This document shows, piece by piece, positions 1 through 11,099 of a DNA stretch of 64,000 nt (the stretch's first letter is position 1; every line of letters starts with the position of its first letter). The stretch is taken from assembly GCA_018000295.1 (NCBI GenBank), contig JAGNKE010000006.1, forward strand, positions 1 through 64,000, written 5' to 3'. The translations under genes and the position numbers were made by a program. Origin of the DNA: Alphaproteobacteria bacterium (GTDB lineage: Bacteria; Pseudomonadota; Alphaproteobacteria; Micavibrionales; Micavibrionaceae). The notes below the pieces were generated by a model that ran no database searches, was not told where the DNA came from, and saw nothing but the letters and a program-made list of their open reading frames with translations.

Positions 1-26
1 GCCCGCCCGCGCCAATCGCCTATATG

Positions 27-64
27 GATAAAGGCTCTTTCGCTTACGCTCCAGAGCCTTTATC
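27..64. repeat. 12-bp perfect inverted repeat (hairpin)
   Basis: The arms GATAAAGGCTCT (27-38) and AGAGCCTTTATC (53-64) are perfectly complementary with a 14-nt loop. The hairpin lies 40 bp past the end of the orphan Rhs fragment on the minus strand and could stop transcription from the Rhs locus, but no clear T-run follows on either strand. Confidence 0.55.
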
Positions 65-105
65 TATGAGAACAGACCAGCAACCGATTCACTCTACAGG
101 CGGAC

Positions 106-537
106 TCAAATATGGGGGTTGACCACGAGCGGGTCTCTGGTGATGTATCTTCCCGTGGCGGGGTCGTAGTAGCGGTGCCAGTTGTAATGGAGGCCGGTTT
201 CACTGTCGAAGTACTGGCCGGGGAAGCGGAGATTGACGGTCGCGCTGCCCGTCGGCGCTTCCTTCCCGAACGCGCCGGAATCCCAACTCCACACCGTGCT
301 GCCCCCCGCGTTGGTGGCGTAGCGGGCCGTCAGCAAATGGTCCGTGTGCAGATAGAGGATGGTTTCAGGACTTCCAGCGTCGATCTGCGCCAGCGGCTCC
401 CCGTTCGCATAGACGTATTCGCGGATCAGATTGCCGGAGCCGTTATACTCCCCGATCAGCGCCCCGCCGGGACCGTAGACATAATGGGTGGTATTGCCCC
501 CGGCCACCTTCTTGGTGCGTTGGTTAAAGCCCCGAAA
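106..537 (-). pseudogene. Orphan Rhs tip fragment (end of the Rhs core, no toxin)
   Basis: This reading frame encodes the last part of an Rhs core: NQRTKK, then HYVYGPGG, the YLHTDHLLTARYATN segment, LRFPGQYFDSETGL and YYDPATGRYIT, which are the hallmarks of the RHS repeat-associated core. It is almost identical, in DNA as well as protein, to the matching part of the Rhs gene at about 1770-2160. It has no start codon of its own apart from an internal GTG: upstream the frame meets a TGA near 538-540, and homology to the full gene stops there. The 3' end runs into a few unrelated residues (RDPLVVNPHI) instead of the usual SDPIGLAGG and a toxin. I read it as a displaced or recombined Rhs tip, the common orphan-module arrangement of Rhs/CDI loci, and not as a working gene. 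Confidence 0.8.
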
Positions 538-570
538 TCAAAAAAGCAGATGGAAGATATTCAGGAGTAT

Positions 571-1050
571 TTAGTGAGTCGTGATATCTTTAAAAGAATT
601 TATAGATTCTTTTAATATATCCAAGTCTTTTGACTTGTATTTACGCTCTTCACAGGCAGAAACAATATTTTGAGCGGTCTTCAATAATTCAGAACAAAGA
701 ACGCCAAGATCAACGTTTCTGACAAACTCAGTCTCTTCCTTAACAAGATCAATGCTACCAAGATCAGATTTCTCACGAATGCAAACTAACTCAACTTGAT
801 TTTCTTTAAACCTGTGTAAACGAACTAAGAGAGGACCGTCCATGAACATGAATTCCTCCTCATTCAAACTTTCAGCAACCACCTTAGTGAGAGCATTGAG
901 CCACCATTCAACTATAACTACCGGAAAATCCGACCATCCAAATTCTGGAAACTGCTGATCTCCCCAATCAAAAAAAATTGGGGCTGTGATAGAGCCATAT
1001 TTCGATTGGTGGAGGTGTTCTGGTTGAAATTTTATTTGAAACTTTTTCAT
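571..1050 (-). CDS. Probable immunity protein for the adjacent Rhs toxin
   Basis: A 159-residue, cytosolic-looking, acidic protein with no signal peptide or membrane segment. It starts 7 bp after the stop of the Rhs-toxin gene on the same strand, exactly where Rhs and CDI loci place the cognate immunity gene. I do not recognise its family. The sequence is AT-richer than the Rhs gene, which is typical of exchangeable toxin-immunity cassettes. The role (binding and blocking the toxin domain of the neighbouring Rhs protein) is inferred from position. No strong ribosome binding site is visible, so translation may depend on the upstream gene. Confidence 0.7.
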   Translation of the reverse strand: MKKFQIKFQPEHLHQSKYGSITAPIFFDWGDQQFPEFGWSDFPVVIVEWWLNALTKVVAESLNEEEFMFMDGPLLVRLHRFKENQVELVCIREKSDLGSIDLVKEETEFVRNVDLGVLCSELLKTAQNIVSACEERKYKSKDLDILKESINSFKDITTH

Positions 1051-1057
1051 TCTGTTG

Positions 1058-3637
1058 TCAAAAAATCCTATTACCTGTTGGATAGGCAGTTTCTATGATG
1101 CCTGTTTCTATATTTATTCGCATTTCTATCTCCATTCCATCATCGGAGAATCCTTTTACCTTAAGCCTTGGCCCTTTATGCCGTGGTGTAATTTGTTTTG
1201 CCCTAGAATAAGATTCTTTGATGGCCCTTTCAATTTGCTTAGGAGTCATCCCTTCTGGAAAAAGATCCTTTGTGTTCTTTGGCGTTATACGCGAGCCTCC
1301 TTTTGTGTGGCCTGATAATACTTCCTCCATATCAATGCCTTTTAACTTAGGAAGATTGACCCTTTTAGGACGGCCTCTATTCCAATCAAAACTACCACTC
1401 TCATCCTCAATATACTCTTTGATTGCTCTTGTGATTTTTGGGGCAAGTCTAGCGCCCGCTTGGGCTACAAGGCCCGTAATCGCTCTGACTGCCGCAGCCT
1501 CCACAACCCATGCGGAACCATAGCCGATAGCCAAGTCGAGCAGCATCTGCGGCCCGAGGAGATTGGCAAGGTCACAGAACGGAGTATCGCTGTTGAGGGC
1601 GTTCTGTATTCCATCCCAGTTGTTGTAGATTGTGATACCCCACAGAATTGCGGTAATTCCGGCCCCAACCCACCAGATCGCCTTCCCATCCGGGTCATAG
1701 GCGCTCAGCGGGTTTTGCGCCGCATAGCCGAAAGTACCCAGTCCTCCCGCCAACCCTATCGGGTCGCTGGTGATGTAGCGGCCTGTGGCGGGGTCGTAAT
1801 ACCGGTGCCAGTTATAGTGAAGGCCCGTTTCACTGTCGAAATACTGGCCGGGGAAGCGGAGATTGACGGTGGCGCTGCCCGTCGGGGTTTCCTTGCCGAA
1901 CGCGCCGGAATCCCAGCTCCACACCGTGCTGCCCCCCGCGTTCGTGGCGTACCGCGCCGTCAGCAGATGGTCCGTGTGCAGATAGAGGATCGATTCGCTC
2001 GCCCCCGGCTTGTCGATCTGCGCCAGCGGTTCGCCGTTGGCGTGGATATACTCGCGGATCAGGACGCCGGAGCCGTTATATTCCCCGATCAACACCCCGC
2101 CGGGGCCATAGACGTAATGGACCGTTGCGGACGAAGTCACCTTCTTCGTGCGCTGGTTATAGGCGTTATACGTATACGTCCCCACCGTGACGCCGGAGAG
2201 CTTGGCCTCCCCCATCTGCGCCGCGGCGTTGTAGACGTAGGATTGCGTGCCCTTTTGCGTGACATTGCCCATCGCATCGTAGGTGTAGGACGTGCCGCCA
2301 ACGCTGGAGAGCTTGCTGCTGCCCACCGGATAGGTATAGGCGGTGGGGGTGGAATTCACGGTTTCCGACAGGCGGTTGCCGATATCATCGTACGCCCACG
2401 CCGTCGTCGTCATCCCGAAGATTTCCTCGACGATGCGGTTCATCGCATCGTAATCGTAGGTGTGCGAACCCTTCGTGAGGATATTGCCGTTAGCATCGTA
2501 GGTGTAGGATTCGGAGAAGACCCCGCCCACCGAACGCGCGGTCATCCGGTAATCCTGATCGAAAGTGGCTGAAAGCGTCTTGCTGTTGCCATAGGTCAGG
2601 CTGGTGACCGGGCCGAAGGGGAGGTACGTGATGGAAGACGCGATATTGACCGCGGAGCCGTTCACCGGAGCCGAAACCCCCGTCACCTGCCCGTTCGTAT
2701 TGCGCGTATAGGTGGCCTGACGCCCCGAAGGATAGGTGATTTTTTTCAGCAGCCCCGCAAGGTCGTATTCATAAGCGGTGGTGAAGGTCAGGGCGCCGCG
2801 CACCTCCTTGACCTCGATCAGCTGCCCCAGCGCATTATATTTATAATCCGTGGTGCCGGAGGGATCGACCACCCGGCACAGCTCGCCCTTCGAGGGGCCG
2901 CAGTTTCCGGGCGTCGGGTTGTCGTCATAGGTCAGCGTGACATTGAGGGTGGAGTCGGAGGGGTACGCAACGGTCAGGAGGCGATTGAGCGCGTCATAGG
3001 TATAGTTCGTGACCACGGCGCGGGAATCGGTCATCTGCGTGACGTCTCCGGCCTTATTGACAACGAAGGTCGCTGTGCCCGTGTCCGGGCTCACAAGCTG
3101 CGTCACATCCCCGAAGGCGTTATAGGTGTAATCCGTGTCGTTGGTGCGCGGGTCTTCGATCTTCGTGGTCTGGTCGAGCTGGTTGATCGAAGCGTTGGTC
3201 ACGCCGCTGATCGCGTCGGTGGAGCCCACCAGCCGCTGCAGCGCATCGAACGCATAGGTCGTCTGGTTGTTGTTGGCGTCGGTGAAAGACGTCAGGTTGC
3301 TGTTTTTATCGTAGGCGAAGTCCCACTCCTGCGCCCCCGCCCCGATATGCTTGAGAATACGGGCCATTTCATCGAAGGTCTGGGTGTACTGGAACTTCAG
3401 CGTATTGGCGGAATCCTTGCGCTCTTCCTTGGTCACGTTCCCGGCATTGTTCAGCGTGAAATTGCTGCTGTTGCCCAGCGAATCGGTGATCTTCGTCAGG
3501 CGGCGGGCGTTGTCATACGTGAAGCCCATGGTCGTGCCGTTCGGCAACTGCATCGCCGTAATATCGCCCGCAAAATTATAGGTCAGGGTCGTGACCGCCT
3601 GCAGCGGCGTTCCCACCGCCGCGGTAATGGTCTGCAC
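1058..3637 (-). CDS. Rhs repeat protein with C-terminal EndoU/BECR-like RNase toxin, 5'-truncated
   Basis: About 640 residues are YD-repeat and RHS core (repeated YTYDAxGN units, then LRFPGQYFDSETGLHYNWHR and the variable-region boundary SDPIGLAGG). After DPDGK the sequence changes to a unique C-terminal region of about 200 residues. Its end has an HTKGGSRITP segment, a FPEGMTPKQIERAI helix and a closing IIETAYPTGN strand, which resembles the BECR fold of bacterial EndoU-type RNases, where the His is catalytic. The assignment is by motif only. The protein lacks the N-terminal signal and DUF6531 part found in the second Rhs gene (31095-36035): the frame is open upstream of the GTG at 3637 only to the stop codon of the next gene at 3739, so the gene is a 3' portion without an obvious promoter or start. 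The immunity gene follows 7 bp downstream. Confidence 0.85.
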   Translation of the reverse strand: MQTITAAVGTPLQAVTTLTYNFAGDITAMQLPNGTTMGFTYDNARRLTKITDSLGNSSNFTLNNAGNVTKEERKDSANTLKFQYTQTFDEMARILKHIGAGAQEWDFAYDKNSNLTSFTDANNNQTTYAFDALQRLVGSTDAISGVTNASINQLDQTTKIEDPRTNDTDYTYNAFGDVTQLVSPDTGTATFVVNKAGDVTQMTDSRAVVTNYTYDALNRLLTVAYPSDSTLNVTLTYDDNPTPGNCGPSKGELCRVVDPSGTTDYKYNALGQLIEVKEVRGALTFTTAYEYDLAGLLKKITYPSGRQATYTRNTNGQVTGVSAPVNGSAVNIASSITYLPFGPVTSLTYGNSKTLSATFDQDYRMTARSVGGVFSESYTYDANGNILTKGSHTYDYDAMNRIVEEIFGMTTTAWAYDDIGNRLSETVNSTPTAYTYPVGSSKLSSVGGTSYTYDAMGNVTQKGTQSYVYNAAAQMGEAKLSGVTVGTYTYNAYNQRTKKVTSSATVHYVYGPGGVLIGEYNGSGVLIREYIHANGEPLAQIDKPGASESILYLHTDHLLTARYATNAGGSTVWSWDSGAFGKETPTGSATVNLRFPGQYFDSETGLHYNWHRYYDPATGRYITSDPIGLAGGLGTFGYAAQNPLSAYDPDGKAIWWVGAGITAILWGITIYNNWDGIQNALNSDTPFCDLANLLGPQMLLDLAIGYGSAWVVEAAAVRAITGLVAQAGARLAPKITRAIKEYIEDESGSFDWNRGRPKRVNLPKLKGIDMEEVLSGHTKGGSRITPKNTKDLFPEGMTPKQIERAIKESYSRAKQITPRHKGPRLKVKGFSDDGMEIEMRINIETGIIETAYPTGNRIF

Positions 3638-3736
3638 CCGCCCGTTGGAATCATACGTCAGGTTGGTCTGGACGTTGTTCGCATCCAGAACCGTCGTGGG
3701 TCGGCCCGCCGCATCCCGCGCCGTTCCAGATTTCCC

Positions 3737-4714
3737 TTAGTGCGGCTCAAACTTCCCATAAGGCGCACCACCCTGATGCAGCGCGAGAATATCGTTCACG
3801 GCTTTTGTGTATTTGACCGCGTAGTTATTCAAACCCATGGCCCGCAGCAATTCAGCCCCGTGCTCCGCACTCATTAAAAGCACGGCCTGAACACTCGGAT
3901 CGTTCAACGGCTCGACGCCTGCGGCAAAAGCCTTGGCGTCTTTGTGAGCGCTCATAGTCTTGTTGACGATTGGCACGGACTGCTGCTCCAACTGTTGCAG
4001 CGAAAACCCGGAATATTTCTTCTTCTTGTCCATGATCCTGTCCATCGCCTCAAGTATGGCCGGCGAAGTATAGTAATCCTGACTGGCCTTCAAAGCGACT
4101 TCAAGAGTACGGACATTCGAAAAATGCTTGAGAATAGGCAGCACCTCCGGCCCGTAACGCTTAAAGAGGGCAAAGGTGGCTAAGGTATCCGCGAACATCT
4201 CCTTTTCAAGACCGCTGACCGTTCCCGCCTTATAGCGGTCGATATTCCGCATCGCATGAAGATGGTTGCCAAGCTCATGGTAAAAATCGCTCCAGAATCC
4301 AAAACCCTCCGGGTAATTCAGCGGCGGGTTGGGCAAGGGGAAACCCGGCCTTCTCGCTATGGAACCCCACATAAGTTCCTCCTGCTTGGCCGGATCGAAC
4401 GAATCCACAACATCACGAATAATAATCGCGCCGTTGATGGTCCCATCATCACCGGGAAAAGTACCGACAAGACTGGAGTGGTTCGCTTCCATCGCCTCAG
4501 TCAACCGCGGGAGGCAGAACTCTGCAAGGTCAGGAGATGCGGCATAATACCCGGACACGACCTCCTTCAGGCTGCGCGGATCGTTATCGAAATAGAGCGC
4601 CAGATGCCCTGTGAGATGCGGAAATTCGCGCTCCAGCTCTTCATAAGCCTCGCGGTAAAGTTCAACCAGACCACCGTGCGAAACCGCATCCCCGAAGATA
4701 TTAATATTAGTCAT
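3737..4714 (-). CDS. Hypothetical protein with HExxxH-like motif (possible metallopeptidase)
   Basis: A 325-residue protein with no signal peptide. Around residues 145-155 it has FYHELGNHLHAM, which looks like a zinc-peptidase helix, but the spacing is HExxxH and not the classical HExxH. It is followed about 25 residues later by EKEMFADTLATFALF, where many zincins have their third ligand. I do not recognise the family, so peptidase activity is only a suggestion. The Rhs frame continues directly in phase after this gene's TAA stop, so readthrough would fuse the two; this suggests the Rhs fragment was inserted against the end of this gene. The ATG start is followed by a sequence that reads well from the first residue. 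Confidence 0.6.
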   Translation of the reverse strand: MTNINIFGDAVSHGGLVELYREAYEELEREFPHLTGHLALYFDNDPRSLKEVVSGYYAASPDLAEFCLPRLTEAMEANHSSLVGTFPGDDGTINGAIIIRDVVDSFDPAKQEELMWGSIARRPGFPLPNPPLNYPEGFGFWSDFYHELGNHLHAMRNIDRYKAGTVSGLEKEMFADTLATFALFKRYGPEVLPILKHFSNVRTLEVALKASQDYYTSPAILEAMDRIMDKKKKYSGFSLQQLEQQSVPIVNKTMSAHKDAKAFAAGVEPLNDPSVQAVLLMSAEHGAELLRAMGLNNYAVKYTKAVNDILALHQGGAPYGKFEPH

Positions 4715-4828
4715 AAAAGAAAGGATGGCACAACCCGGAAACCCCTGTCAACAAAGGCAAAAGGGGTCGCTCTGCCTTGAGGATGCTTGACAACCCGCCG
4801 CAGACGCGGCATAAAAACCCCCTGCTGT

Positions 4829-4903
<75 letters not shown>

Positions 4904-4977
4904 TCTCCCCCTAACCGCCCGGCTTTCAAACGCTTTCCACACTAAACTGCCAAACTAAACTGTATGTGTAAGTACAG

Positions 4978-5005
4978 AAAAAGGCGCCGGAATCCTTGTT
5001 CCGGC
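4978..5005 (-). terminator. Rho-independent terminator after katG
   Basis: On the minus strand GCCGGAA and TTCCGGC (4999-5005 and 4986-4992) form a 7-bp stem with a 6-nt loop, followed by GCGCC and a run of five T (4982-4978). It lies about 32 bp past the katG stop. Confidence 0.8.
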
Positions 5006-5036
5006 ACCCTTGATTTTTCAAAGTAGCGGCTTTGTC

Positions 5037-7651
<2,615 letters not shown>

Positions 7652-7660
7652 GATGCAAGA

Positions 7661-7688
7661 ACTATAGAAAAAAATATTTTTGAATCAA
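7661..7688 (-). promoter_or_regulatory. Predicted sigma-70 promoter for fur-katG
   Basis: On the minus strand a -35 TTGATT (7688-7683) and a -10 TATAGT (7666-7661) are separated by 16 bp, 10 bp before the regulator's ATG. Short spacing to the start suggests a brief leader. Confidence 0.5.
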
Positions 7689-7691
7689 TCA

Positions 7692-7706
7692 AATTATTGA
7701 ATAATT
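7692..7706. promoter_or_regulatory. Per/Fur-box-like operator
   Basis: AATTATTGAATAATT is a perfect 7-1-7 palindrome, the same architecture as PerR boxes (7-1-7, AT-rich). It sits just upstream of the -35 of the fur-katG promoter and between it and the divergent ppa promoter, so it may control one or both. Confidence 0.65.
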
Positions 7707-7725
7707 AAAAAAATTTTATTGTTAT

Positions 7726-7754
7726 TTGACAGCCGTTAAGCCTTTACGTATAAG
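7726..7754 (+). promoter_or_regulatory. Predicted sigma-70 promoter for ppa
   Basis: TTGACA (7726-7731), a 17-bp spacer and TATAAG (7749-7754) form a near-consensus promoter. A GGAGAG ribosome binding site precedes the ppa start. Confidence 0.75.
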
Positions 7755-7781
7755 CCACAAAAACCAAACGGAGAGAGTAAA

Positions 7782-8312
7782 ATGGACATATCCCAGATCA
7801 GCATCGGCCAGAACCCGCCCGAAGACATCAACGTCATCATTGAAATCCCACAGGGCGGACACCCGGTGAAATACGAGATGGACAAGAAATCCGGCGCCAT
7901 GTTCGTGGACCGCTTCCTTCACACCTCCATGATCTATCCCGGCAATTATGGCTTCATCCCCCACACCCTCTCCGAAGACGGCGACCCGTGCGACGTGATG
8001 GTTGTGGGTCAGTCTCCCGTCGTTCCCGGCGCGATCATCCGCTCCCGCCCTATCGGCGTTCTTCTGATGGAGGATGAAAAGGGTCTGGACGAAAAAGTCC
8101 TCGCCGTGCCGGTCGATAAGCTCCACCCTTTTTATTCAAAAGTGAAATCCTATGTCGACTTGCCCGAAATTCTGACGGAACAGATCGCGCATTTCTTCGA
8201 GCATTATAAGGATCTCGAAAAAGGCAAATGGGTCAAGAACATGAAATGGGCTGGCCCCGAAACCGCGCACGAGATGATCACAAAAGCCATCGAACGGGCA
8301 AAAGAGAAGTAA
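7782..8312 (+). CDS. ppa: Inorganic pyrophosphatase
   Basis: A 176-residue family I soluble inorganic pyrophosphatase, which hydrolyses diphosphate to phosphate in the cytoplasm and pulls biosynthetic reactions forward. The metal-binding signature is present as [10 protein letters not shown] (about residues 65-74), and the conserved [11 protein letters not shown] precedes it. The length matches the bacterial hexameric enzyme. The start is supported by GGAGAG and a near-consensus promoter. The next gene follows after 3 bp and is probably co-transcribed. Confidence 0.97.
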   Translation: MDISQISIGQNPPEDINVIIEIPQGGHPVKYEMDKKSGAMFVDRFLHTSMIYPGNYGFIPHTLSEDGDPCDVMVVGQSPVVPGAIIRSRPIGVLLMEDEKGLDEKVLAVPVDKLHPFYSKVKSYVDLPEILTEQIAHFFEHYKDLEKGKWVKNMKWAGPETAHEMITKAIERAKEK

Positions 8313-8315
8313 GGG

Positions 8316-8813
8316 ATGCAAACCTTTCTGAAAGGCACCGTTCTGTTTTGGCTCGGGCTTGCATTTCTAAGCCTGTCAGAACCCGCCCGCGCAGCAGAAC
8401 AACCCGTCTATCACGTCCCGCCCCAGAAAATCGCCACCTATATCGCGGGCAAAAAGGGGCGCAAAAGAGCCTTGATCGTCTGGGCCTCGTGGTGCCCCTA
8501 CTGCCGCCGGGAAATGCCCGGACTGGTCAAAATCGAAAAGGAAAAACCCGGCGCTCTGACCTTGGTATCCGTGGACGAAGACTTTCAGGATCTCAGGGAC
8601 TATCTTAATCGCGCCGGCCCCCTGCCCTTCAGGATCATTGTGGTGAAGGACACCCCCGGCCAGTCCCTGAACAAATCCCTCGCCACCCTGAAAATAGCGC
8701 CCGTGAAGGGCTACCCCACAGCGATCTATCTCGATGAAACCAACAAGGTGGTGCAGCAGGGCGGTTTAGAGATCGAACATTTACGCACCTTCATTTTTGG
8801 TGCAAAAAATTAA
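8316..8813 (+). CDS. Exported thioredoxin-like protein (TlpA-type)
   Basis: A 165-residue protein with an N-terminal signal peptide (cleavage probably near the AARA-like PARAAEQ at residues 24-28), then a thioredoxin fold with the active site WASWCPYCRREMPG at about residues 50-63. The CxxC indicates a periplasmic thiol-disulfide oxidoreductase, with TlpA/ResE-like reductive roles likely. It follows ppa after 3 bp, and its stop overlaps by 4 bp the stop of the convergent histidine kinase gene. Confidence 0.85.
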   Translation: MQTFLKGTVLFWLGLAFLSLSEPARAAEQPVYHVPPQKIATYIAGKKGRKRALIVWASWCPYCRREMPGLVKIEKEKPGALTLVSVDEDFQDLRDYLNRAGPLPFRIIVVKDTPGQSLNKSLATLKIAPVKGYPTAIYLDETNKVVQQGGLEIEHLRTFIFGAKN

Positions 8814-10183
8814 GCACTCTCCGGCGGCAGGGGCAATATCACCCGCACGATCAACCCCTGCGGAGAATGATCCGCCAGTTCAACCCGTCCGCCCAGCAGG
8901 CTCGTAAAGTTACGGATAATCATAAACCCCAGACCGCTTCCGGCCTTGTTCTTGCTCCGCGACGCATCCGCGCTGTAATAGGGCTTGAAAACCTCGGACT
9001 TCTCCGCATCGGGAATCCCGCAACCGTCATCGGCAAAAAACAGATACACCTCCGTCGCCTTCCTTTCGGCAGAAATCTCCAAAGTCTTGGCATAACGCGA
9101 AGCGTTGGAAACGATATTCTGAATGATCCGCTCAAGAAAAACAGGATCGGATCGAAAGGAGAGGTTTTCGGGTATCCCTTTCAAGACGACCCGGAACGCC
9201 TCCGTCTCGAAAGGAAGGACAACCTGTCTGAGAAGCGCCGGAAAAACGACATCCTGATACACGGGCTGAAGCGCATCTTCGCTGCGGGCATAAAGCACCA
9301 TCTGGTCTAGCGTCCGGTTCATCGCCCCGATATCGTCAAACGCCTTTTCCCGCTGCGCCTCCGACTCGATATAATCCATCCGCAGCGAAAAACGTGTCAG
9401 TATTGTTTTCAGATCGTGCGAAAGCGCCGCGATCATCCGCCGCCTTTCCTCCAGCAGACCCGTGACCCGCTCCTGCATCGCGTTGAACGCGTCGAACGCA
9501 TCCCTGACTTTTCCCGATCCCTGAACGGGTATAGGAATGAACGACCCGTCCTTGGCCAACGCCTCCGAAGCCTTTTGCAGCGCCAGAAAAGGCTTGGTCG
9601 TCACCCGGAAAATCCAGAACGCCAGCAGTACAATCAAAAGGGACGACACCGCATAAAAAACGATAATCCGCGACAGCCAGTAGGTCAGAACGGACGCCGC
9701 TTTCGACTGAAGAATAAAGGTGCGCCCGCCTTTAGGGTCTTCGACAAGAATAATCAGGTTCCGCAGAGCCAGAGAGGGAAGGCTCTCCGCCTGCTCCTCC
9801 CCCGTCCAGTAGGCGTGCACCACGGGAACAGGGTCCGGCGTATCTTCCTTGGAGCGATCAAACGCCACGCGATCCTGCAAATGCCTTTCCAGCAGCCGCG
9901 CCGTCCGGTGCGAAGGAAAACGGTCGAGAAACCCCTCCGGCGCCGGATAAACCAGGTTGAAATCTGAAAACGGTTGCAGGGAAACCATGACCCCTAAGGA
10001 AACTTCATCCAAGGTAAGAACTGTCTCGATGATGCTGGAGATCTGCCCGATCTTGCCGGTCGATTGTTCTGTCTCCTGCGCGCTCTGATTGCTATGAACC
10101 GCATAGACAATAACAATAGTCTGCACCGTAAAGAGCAGAAGAATAAGCACCAGAACCCCGTTGACGATTGGGCGGATACTCAT
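8810..10183 (-). CDS. Sensor histidine kinase (OmpR/EnvZ-type partner)
   Basis: A 457-residue membrane kinase: first membrane helix at about residues 7-27, a periplasmic sensor loop of about 140 residues, second helix at about 170-190, a HAMP linker, then the phosphoacceptor ALSHDLKT (His at about 255), N box IIQNIVSNASRYA, G1 box FADDGCGIPD and G2 box GSGLGF. It lies 1 bp downstream of the response regulator gene, so the two form one operon and presumably one signalling pair. The DNA-binding box at 10992-11006 and the Spy-like gene across from it suggest an envelope-stress role, by analogy with Cpx. Confidence 0.93.
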   Translation of the reverse strand: MSIRPIVNGVLVLILLLFTVQTIVIVYAVHSNQSAQETEQSTGKIGQISSIIETVLTLDEVSLGVMVSLQPFSDFNLVYPAPEGFLDRFPSHRTARLLERHLQDRVAFDRSKEDTPDPVPVVHAYWTGEEQAESLPSLALRNLIILVEDPKGGRTFILQSKAASVLTYWLSRIIVFYAVSSLLIVLLAFWIFRVTTKPFLALQKASEALAKDGSFIPIPVQGSGKVRDAFDAFNAMQERVTGLLEERRRMIAALSHDLKTILTRFSLRMDYIESEAQREKAFDDIGAMNRTLDQMVLYARSEDALQPVYQDVVFPALLRQVVLPFETEAFRVVLKGIPENLSFRSDPVFLERIIQNIVSNASRYAKTLEISAERKATEVYLFFADDGCGIPDAEKSEVFKPYYSADASRSKNKAGSGLGFMIIRNFTSLLGGRVELADHSPQGLIVRVILPLPPESA

Positions 10184-10184
10184 C

Positions 10185-10910
10185 TCAATCCACCTTGCCC
10201 TTTACGGGAAAAAGAACGTAACCTTGGTTCCGCACGGTTTTAATCAACTCCGGCTTTCGGGCATCCTTTTCCAGCTTCTGCCGCAGCCGCCCGATCATCA
10301 CATCGATGCTGCGGTCATAGGGCATGGCATCCCGCCCCTGCGTGATATTCAAAAGTGTATCGCGGTCCACGGGCCGTCCCATCCGCTGCGCCAAAGCCAA
10401 AAGCAGCGAATATTCCCCGCTCGTAAGTTCGATCGCCGCCCCGCCCTTCGTCCGCACAACCACCATCTCCGCCGTACGGATAGTATAATCACCGAATGTA
10501 ATCAGCGCCTGATCGTCCTTGGTTGTTTTCGTCTCGGTCGAACCGCCCTTACGCCGCATCACCGCCTTGATCCGCGCTAGCAATTCGCGGCTGTTAAACG
10601 GCTTGGGCAGATAGTCATCCGCGCCAATCTCAAGACCGACGATCCGGTCCACATCATCCCCTTTCGCAGAAATCATCAGGATCGCAACCTCAGGATTACG
10701 CGCCCGCACCTCCTTGCAAAGCTGCAGCCCGTCCCGCCCCGGCAACATCACATCCAGTAAAACGACATCATAAGTTCTAGCCGCCAGATGCCGGTCCATA
10801 GCACTCCCGTCCATAGCCGTATCCACCAGATAATGCTCCCGCTCAAACACCTTTTTGAGCAGGTCCAGCACCTCCAGATCGTCGTCTACCACTAAGACAG
10901 AAAGGGTCAT
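10185..10910 (-). CDS. OmpR-family response regulator
   Basis: About 241 residues from the ATG at 10910: a receiver domain with acidic pocket VVDDD, phosphoacceptor Asp in LLDVMLPG, conserved SAK and LPKPF, and a C-terminal winged helix (trans_reg_C) with the OmpR-like RDAMPYDRSIDVMIGRLR. The frame is open upstream to a GTG at 10937 and an ATG at 10922. I prefer 10910 because MTLSVLVVDDD matches the family N terminus, but no start has a good ribosome binding site. It is the first gene of the operon with the kinase at 8810-10183 and is divergent from the LTXXQ gene at 11100. Confidence 0.93.
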   Translation of the reverse strand: MTLSVLVVDDDLEVLDLLKKVFEREHYLVDTAMDGSAMDRHLAARTYDVVLLDVMLPGRDGLQLCKEVRARNPEVAILMISAKGDDVDRIVGLEIGADDYLPKPFNSRELLARIKAVMRRKGGSTETKTTKDDQALITFGDYTIRTAEMVVVRTKGGAAIELTSGEYSLLLALAQRMGRPVDRDTLLNITQGRDAMPYDRSIDVMIGRLRQKLEKDARKPELIKTVRNQGYVLFPVKGKVD

Positions 10911-10991
10911 CGCATCGAACATCCAGTGAAAAAACACCCATCCTCTTAATATAACAGGATTTTTTGGCAGAAGAAGCCCCGCCCGCCGATA

Positions 10992-11006
10992 TTTACAAAT
11001 CGTTAC
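10992..11006 (-). promoter_or_regulatory. CpxR-like response regulator box
   Basis: On the minus strand the sequence reads GTAAC-N5-GTAAA, one mismatch from the CpxR consensus GTAAA-N5-GTAAA. On the plus strand it appears as two TTACAAA repeats spaced 10 bp. It lies between the divergent regulator gene and the Spy/CpxP-like gene, as expected for autoregulation and target control. Confidence 0.5.
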
Positions 11007-11099
11007 AAAAAACCCCGTTTTCGCAAAAACCTGTTAACAGTCCTCTGACATACTGGACCAAGAGTAAGGGAAAGACCCTTTAAGAATAAGGAACAGATC

